Shown one piece after another: positions 58,616 to 64,000 of a stretch of 64,000 nt of DNA. The position numbers and the translations under genes were made by a program. This DNA is from Amphirosellinia nigrospora. Taxonomy: Eukaryota; Ascomycota; Sordariomycetes; Xylariales; Xylariaceae. The notes under the pieces were generated by a model. It was given only the letters and a program-made list of their open reading frames with translations. It did not search any database and was not told the DNA's origin. The DNA lies in contig SCHM01000001.1 of assembly GCA_004123355.1 (NCBI GenBank), forward strand, positions 3,216,001 to 3,280,000, read 5' to 3'. Position 1 is the first letter of the stretch, and each line of letters starts with the position of its first letter.

Positions 58616-61350
58616 CATGCGAGTAGGCACCCTTCTACGCAAGACGAATGGGACTAGTTGACGCAGTTGGTTGTTTCGTAGTGAAGGGCATGATTGTGAA
58701 GCTAGGAAGTTCGCAGTCGTCAGTCATGTAAGCAATTTGCTTCAAACCTACCGCCGATAGGCGCAGCATCAGGCTAACTCCATCTACCGATGCCATTGCT
58801 ACCCTTTGGAGGCGAAAGCTCGGTGGCTGTCCTCCAGTGGTATGGCAACCAAGTTGATTGGGGCTCTTTTTGAGGTGGCTGAGTAGTCCCATCTCACTTG
58901 TTTATTTTTGCGAAGGACGGAGGCACAAAATCGGGTGTCACTTTTCCTAGGCAGTTTGGTATCCAATTATCATGCTTAATAGACATTAAAGTTGTATCTT
59001 TGAGGTTGAAATTATTGAAGCGAGTTCTCAATCACGACAAGGTTTGCGGTCGATGGAGGGTAGAGATGCCCTGTAGAAGTGAGATGTAGTGGAGTCGCCC
59101 TCTACAGAAGGCCACCTTAGGTACATAATGACGCACGCACATCCAGATCCTCTATGCGTAATCTCGGACGACGACCTGAACTCTCAACATGTTCTCACAA
59201 TTTAATTAAACGTGGTAGCCCGCACCGAAAATACCAGCGAGTCGTTGGGTATCATCTCTATGCGCGCTGTGGGCAGAGCCAGATTCGATGCCCGGAGAGA
59301 GTTTGATGTACGAAGAGAGGAGATACAGAGTCATGTCCTCCCTGTGAGGCCACATCGTCGACAACAAGGCCTGGCTGTCGCCCTTTAACAACGCCTCTAG
59401 TGTGTCGTCCGAGCCCATTTTTAATCAATTTGGGTAAGGCAGAACATGGCACAGCATGGGCCTTGGGGAAGCCAGAAGAAGAGGTCATTGCAGCGGAAGA
59501 CGGAAGAAGTCGTGTTACCCACGGCTAGGTAGCTTCTTACCCCAAGCAGCACTTACCTCTAACCTCTTTGTTCTTCCGCCATCCGACGTAGCTAGAACTG
59601 CACGACATAATATCTTAGATGGAGGAGATGTTTGCTCTATCTATGCTCTAGAACTCTCCGCCTTCGCGATGTGTGCAGATGCCCTAGCTTTAAATTCTCA
59701 AGAGAAAATCATAGATCAAATGACAGTAATGCTCGACTTGAACAATAAGGTATCCAATGAAACTCCGCGCCGAAGAGACTCTTGGCAATTCTCGAGCCAT
59801 ACTTCAGAAGTTGTTCCTATACCATAGCCCAGGATATCTAAACCTATTGATACACTTTGCATAGGCTTCGAGGTTGGTCCCAAAATTATTTCGCTTGCTC
59901 GTCGCCTGTAAACGGACCAGAAAGGTGACTGTCACATTTCACTTCCGAGAGCCACCTTTGGGAGTTAGTATGCAGCATCAAATGAGAGTCGTATGTCTTT
60001 GCGGAAGAGAATATGGCCGGGGACAACTATGTTCTGTCTTACGATTCATGATAATGGAACCCTTAAGTTATTGCATCAGGTTGCATTCTCGTCCCCAAAC
60101 AACCTCCTGGGCCAAATGCTTTGTTAAAGTCATAGGAAACCTATTGAGCCAGTTAACCAATGTCAGCGGTCCAAATTACCTCAGGTGTAATTACATCGGA
60201 TGACCACGAAACTTACAAATCCCTACTTCAAGTTGACTATCCTCTAGAGAGGTAGTGTTTCGGGATACGATGTGACCCTCCCCATAACGCACAAACGCAT
60301 GAATGCTTAAGACCAATCATAGCGGCTGAAGTCCATGCTACGCTACCACGAAACAAAAAATCTCAGACACCAATCGGAACAAATCAACTGACCAAGCAGT
60401 TTCTAATCGGAGAGATAATTGAAACTATCGACGAATTGTTGATTTTCTTGGCGCTAATCGATCTACACCAAACCCTCGAGTTCTCCGTTGATCACAGCCC
60501 AAACTAATTCAAGTAAACCTTCCTTGGGACCAAACGACTTCAAACCAGGAGTAGAAGTAGGCTACTAGTAGCAGGAGAAGTCATCACACGCATCGGAATA
60601 AAGTTATCCGTCCCAATAGGTTCCCGTCTGCTCGTCTTCTATTCCGTGTCTAGATTCTTGGCGAGTTGGTTAGCTACCGGGTGTGCATCACACCCCCGGG
60701 TTTACGATACGACAATGTCGGGGTCACAGAGCAGGCTACCTCATCCCACTAGTTGATCTGGAGTCGACGCATGTGGACGATTGAAGATCAAAAACGTACG
60801 ATTAAATTTAAGAAACTCTACGCCATTTGGTGCATACTAACGCTGGCTTGCGTCTGGTTATGCAGCCGCAGTAGGATGGATTAGATGAGTAGCATATGTG
60901 CTTTCTCATTGTGAATACATCGCGTAGCGCCTATCGGACTCCGAAATACATCCAAATGCAACGACTTGTTCATTCTCAACGACTACTCCTTCAGTTCACG
61001 AGACTTCATCCGATGTTTAAAACATATCACCCCGTGCGGGCTATGCACCCCTGCCGTATTGCTTCTGGTGTAAACGGCCCACGGCACCAATTAGCACACA
61101 ACACGAAATGGACGCTCATGAAGATAACCCGTTTCGTCCTCGGGAGATGAAGAGACATAGTGTTAGCCTTCATGTTCGAGAATTTCTATAAAGCTTTACT
61201 GCGCCGCTCACAATGAGAGTTTTGTGGCCGCACAGCATCATCAGACCTCAACGCACCAAAGCCTCCGGCAAGCTCTCTTCTTGTGTATCTCTTCTATTCT
61301 ACTGCTGCGCAGTCTTGTTATCAATTTACATAATTCAACCTTTTAACGCC
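58616..61350. other. Gene-poor region with doubtful ORFs
   Basis: Open frames at 58635-58892 (-), 59206-59418 (-) and 59456-60203 (+, several frames, with pieces such as GPKIISLARRL and FCLTIHDNGTLKLLHQ) could be pieces of a decayed gene, but none is assignable. The rest appears empty. The stretch just before 61351 is the presumed leader of the next gene. Confidence 0.35.
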
Positions 61351-62235
61351 ATGTCTTCTATCAGAGTCATTTTGGGCGTTGGCCTTATGAGCGTTGCGCA
61401 CCTGGTTGCAGGACACGGTGCTATCATCGACGCGGTTGGTGATGCGGGCGGGTCTGGTAGTACGTCCAAGACTTTTCCAACGAAGGGAACGCCATACTGA
61501 TATGTTTTTCTTAATTCAGTGGCGATCGGCATCGACACCAGCACGCCCCGCGACGGGACCCGGCGCAACCCCTTTCAACAAGACAGCACACGCTTCCGCG
61601 GCGACCAAGCCGACACGATTGGCGAGACGCTGGGAGGCGGCGACAACGACATCGAGCAAGGCGCGCAGGCGATCATGGCCGAGACGGGCGACCAGCTGCC
61701 TCAAATCACTCAAGGCGGTGAGCTCAACATGACACTCCACCAGGTCAACTCAGACGGCGGTGGCCCGTACACCTGTGCCATCAATGCCGACGGCACGGGG
61801 CAAACGTGGGAGGACATCACGGTCACCACCACTCCGCCGGGGAAAAATTCCCGGAATCGCGAGGGTGCTGCCACGGACTTCCCACTCGTGGCGGCGATCC
61901 CCGATGATCAGGCCTGCACGGGAACGGTTGCCGGCCAGGACAATACTTGCCTCGTGCGCTGCATGAATGGCGCTCGGGCTGGACCCTTTGGTGGTGTTGT
62001 GCCGGTCCAAAGTAAGTGTCTACTATCTATTAAAATGGCTTCTTAGTTGTCCCTTTCTATTGCTGATATCATCACCAGTGGCGGAAGCTCTACTGGTAAT
62101 TCGACTACAGCTCGACGCGCACTCGCTGCCGCTATGAAGCGAGATGCCGTTGCATTCCGACAGATAGCTAAGCGACAGACAAACCAGGACGAGGAAGAAC
62201 AGGAGGAGGAGGAAGAGGAGGAGGAATGTGAATGA
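61351..62235 (+). CDS. gEgh16-like secreted appressorium-associated protein (one frameshift)
   Basis: Secreted protein of the Egh16/gEgh16 (CAS1, MAS) family, which in other fungi is expressed during appressorium formation. Exons are 61351-61456, 61520-62011 and 62079-62235; introns of 63 and 67 bp have GTAGTA/CAG and GTAAGT/CAG. A signal peptide ([21 protein letters not shown]) precedes [13 protein letters not shown]. Family blocks follow: [57 protein letters not shown] and [11 protein letters not shown]. Exon 3 is one G short at 62083-62084; with GGG it reads [19 protein letters not shown] in frame. The C-terminus is a run of Glu with a single Cys near the end ([10 protein letters not shown]). 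An upstream in-frame Met at 61213 is less likely as the start because it would bury the signal peptide. Confidence 0.85.
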
Positions 62236-62632
62236 GAAGTGCATAGTTGACCATGGAAAGATTGCGGCCGATCACTACATGCTCTGGAAGGATGTAGATG
62301 CATAAAGTGAGATAGACTCCTAGCGAGGTGGGGAGCACATAAGTACCTAAGGTAGTCTGCTAATGCGAATGCGATAAACGGCCGGAAGCTCGCCATGCTG
62401 TCCAACGATGGAAGTCTTAGGTAGTCTCATTTTAGGTCATATACAAGTTTAGGATCGCTATCTTCCTAATATCTGCGGTTATGTCTGAAATGCTGAAGCT
62501 ATGTAGGACAAAAAAGAACAAACAGGGGTCCAGGCTAATAGATATATTATATCATGCTCCCCACATTCGTTGTTGCAAGTAAGATTAATCTTGAACACTA
62601 AAACTGCCTGTGTAACGATAACTCTCGTGATC
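62236..62632. other. Convergent intergenic region
   Basis: Lies between two converging genes. No feature other than presumed 3' UTRs. Confidence 0.5.
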
Positions 62633-64000
62633 TTATAAGCGACTTTTCTCCGGGCGCCATATTTCATTGAGCAACCGGCTAGCATTCACACGTTCCGGAC
62701 ACGCCTCGTCCAGGTTTTAGTTCCAAGCAGCCGCATGCCCGTAACAAGTTCATCAGCGAATACTAAAACGACAATTAGTATGAGAGATACAGATGGCATC
62801 GCGGCGTTTAGTTAGGCGCATATATAAAGATCAATAACATGAACATGAAACAAGAACAGGACTTACTGTCTAAGCACCGCTCAACTCCTTTCTCCCATAC
62901 GCGGCGAGCGCATAGAAGAATGGCCGGCCGATGCCGACAGCTCTTGCACCAAGAGCAACAGCCTTGAGCACATCGGCACCATCTCGACAACCGCCATCAA
63001 GAAAGATCTCGAGTTTATCCATAACAGCAGGATAGTACGTGCGAATTTCCAGCAGCGTCTCCAGCGCCGAGGTGGCATCGTGCATTTGGCGACCGCCGTG
63101 ATTACTCAATAACACTCCATCGACCCCAAGATCCGCGGCGCGGACCGCGTCTTCGGGCGTCTGCACGCCCTTGAGGACGACGGGGCCGCCCCATTCGCGC
63201 TTGATCCATTTCAGGTCTTCCCAGGTGAGGGATGCGTTGAGCTGCGAGTTGCTGGCATGCGCCAGTAACCCGAAACCAGCGCGCTCGGCGTGCGCCGCTA
63301 GCTCGGGGGATGCGGCTAACGCGTCGCGGCCTGTAGCTTGCGGTCCGCCGACCGCTTTCCTAGTACCGCCGTATCGACGGTGACCCATAGACTACGGAAG
63401 ACTCCCGTAGCACGCGCGCGCCGGATACGTTGGACGGCCACCGCGCGATCGGTGGGGATGTACAGTTGGAAATGAAGCTGCGCCTCCGGCCTGTCCTGCT
63501 CTGTCTTATCTACCGATGTGTTCTTACGTGTCTCTGCGACCCGCTTCTTCTCGTCTGTAAAGGCGGCCACGATCTCGTCCATCTTCGCCGTCGTCTCCGT
63601 GGATATGACGCCGTGCACGCCGCGTCGCGCGAGGGCTCTGACAACACCAACCTCGCCGGCAGGATGCCCCGCCCGAGCTGGCCCATGGCCGTCACGTAAA
63701 ACGGAAACGCAGACCCGGTGCCTAGGATACTAGTCCGCGGGTCCACAGTCGCGACATCGCAGAAGATGCGCGGGCGGAATCGCACGGCGCCCCAGGACGA
63801 AAGGTTACCGCGGAGCGCCGAACCGTCGTGCGACGACGACGAGACATAAGTCCATGATTTCAAGGGCATAACTGCTTTTGCAGCGGCTTCGAAGTCGCTC
63901 GGCACAACGATGCTCGATATATGCGGCAGCCCTTCTGCCCCTCGATCCCCCCCGCCGATTCAGAGCTGGCGCCGCTTATGGGCAGTCCTGCGCGTGCTGC
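62633..64000 (-). CDS. FMN-dependent alpha-hydroxyacid (L-lactate) dehydrogenase, 5' end cut by window
   Basis: Oxidises a 2-hydroxyacid such as L-lactate using FMN. The exons in view are 64000-62867 and 62762-62633 around a 104 bp intron (GTAAGT/TAG). Order of motifs: LPHISSIVVPSDFEAAAK (linker into the barrel), SSHDGSALRGN, FYVTAMGQLGRG, a central VISTETTAKMDEIV, LWVTVDTAVLGKR, then VVLKGVQTPEDAV and the active-site signature LLSNHGGRQ with its catalytic His, then EIFLDGGCRDGADVLK and ARAVGIGRPFFY. The last exon gives FADELVTGMRLLG and, after a frame change near 62712, LNEIWRPEKSRL. Single-base frame changes also sit near 63650, 63345 and 62890. The N-terminal part, possibly a cytochrome b5 domain as in cytochrome b2, lies outside the window. 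The stop is at 62633-62635. Confidence 0.85.

Overview
The window looks like nuclear DNA of a filamentous ascomycete, probably a sordariomycete. The evidence is short GT-AG introns of about 45-150 bp (often with CTAAC-like branch sites), fungus-specific protein families (gEgh16-like appressorium protein, fungal ubiquitin-like-domain protein, Ras GTPase-activating protein of the Gap1 type, PTR2 transporter), a TA-flanked Fot1/pogo-type transposon with RIP-like C-to-T decay, and low gene density. No prokaryotic feature and no CRISPR array is present.

Layout: 0.06-4.0 kb, a long coiled-coil protein with a C-terminal ubiquitin-like domain (+). 4.9-6.7 kb, an MFS transporter (-), one of the few genes that reads cleanly. 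8.5-10.1 kb, a secreted-type carboxylesterase (+) broken by frameshifts. 10.6-12.0 kb, a Gln/Asn/Pro-rich protein (+). 12-27.8 kb, gene-poor DNA with decayed gene remnants, a tRNA-Val(AAC) and a partial second tRNA-Val copy. 27.8-30.4 kb, a RasGAP (+). 30.4-35.6 kb, mostly empty apart from a tiny Cys-rich ORF. 35.6-37.5 kb, pyruvate decarboxylase (+). 38.1-38.9 kb, a three-exon protein with a Cys-rich C-terminus (+). 40.1-42.3 kb, an inverted-repeat-bounded repeat element, a perfect hairpin and a decayed ORF. 42.5-47.7 kb, two divergently arranged genes of unknown family, the second with a transglutaminase-like Cys/His/Asp arrangement. 47.9-50.3 kb, a PTR2-type peptide transporter (-). 50.8-52.8 kb, the Fot1/pogo-like element. 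54.3-55.3 kb, a membrane-anchored kinase-like protein (+). 56.3-58.6 kb, a G-alpha-like GTPase fused to an NLR-type N-terminal domain (-). 61.4-62.2 kb, a gEgh16-like secreted protein (+). 62.6-64 kb, an FMN-dependent alpha-hydroxyacid (L-lactate) dehydrogenase (-) running off the right edge.

The strongest cross-cutting signal is that nearly every recognisable gene carries isolated single-base indels, several of them in homopolymers (A7 in PTR2, T2 in the tRNA acceptor, T3 in PDC, A5 and T2 in RasGAP, G2 in the gEgh16-like gene). Splice sites and flanking codons stay intact. This is most easily explained by residual long-read assembly errors, with real decay more likely in the 12-27 kb zone and in the transposon. 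Two uninterrupted ORFs (PDC and G-alpha) hide compensating frameshifts that garble catalytic motifs, so a naive translation would wrongly suggest that those residues are missing.

The genes do not form an obvious metabolic cluster. They are a mixture of nutrient uptake (MFS, PTR2), fermentation and lactate metabolism (PDC, hydroxyacid dehydrogenase), signalling (RasGAP, G-alpha-like, kinase-like) and secreted proteins.
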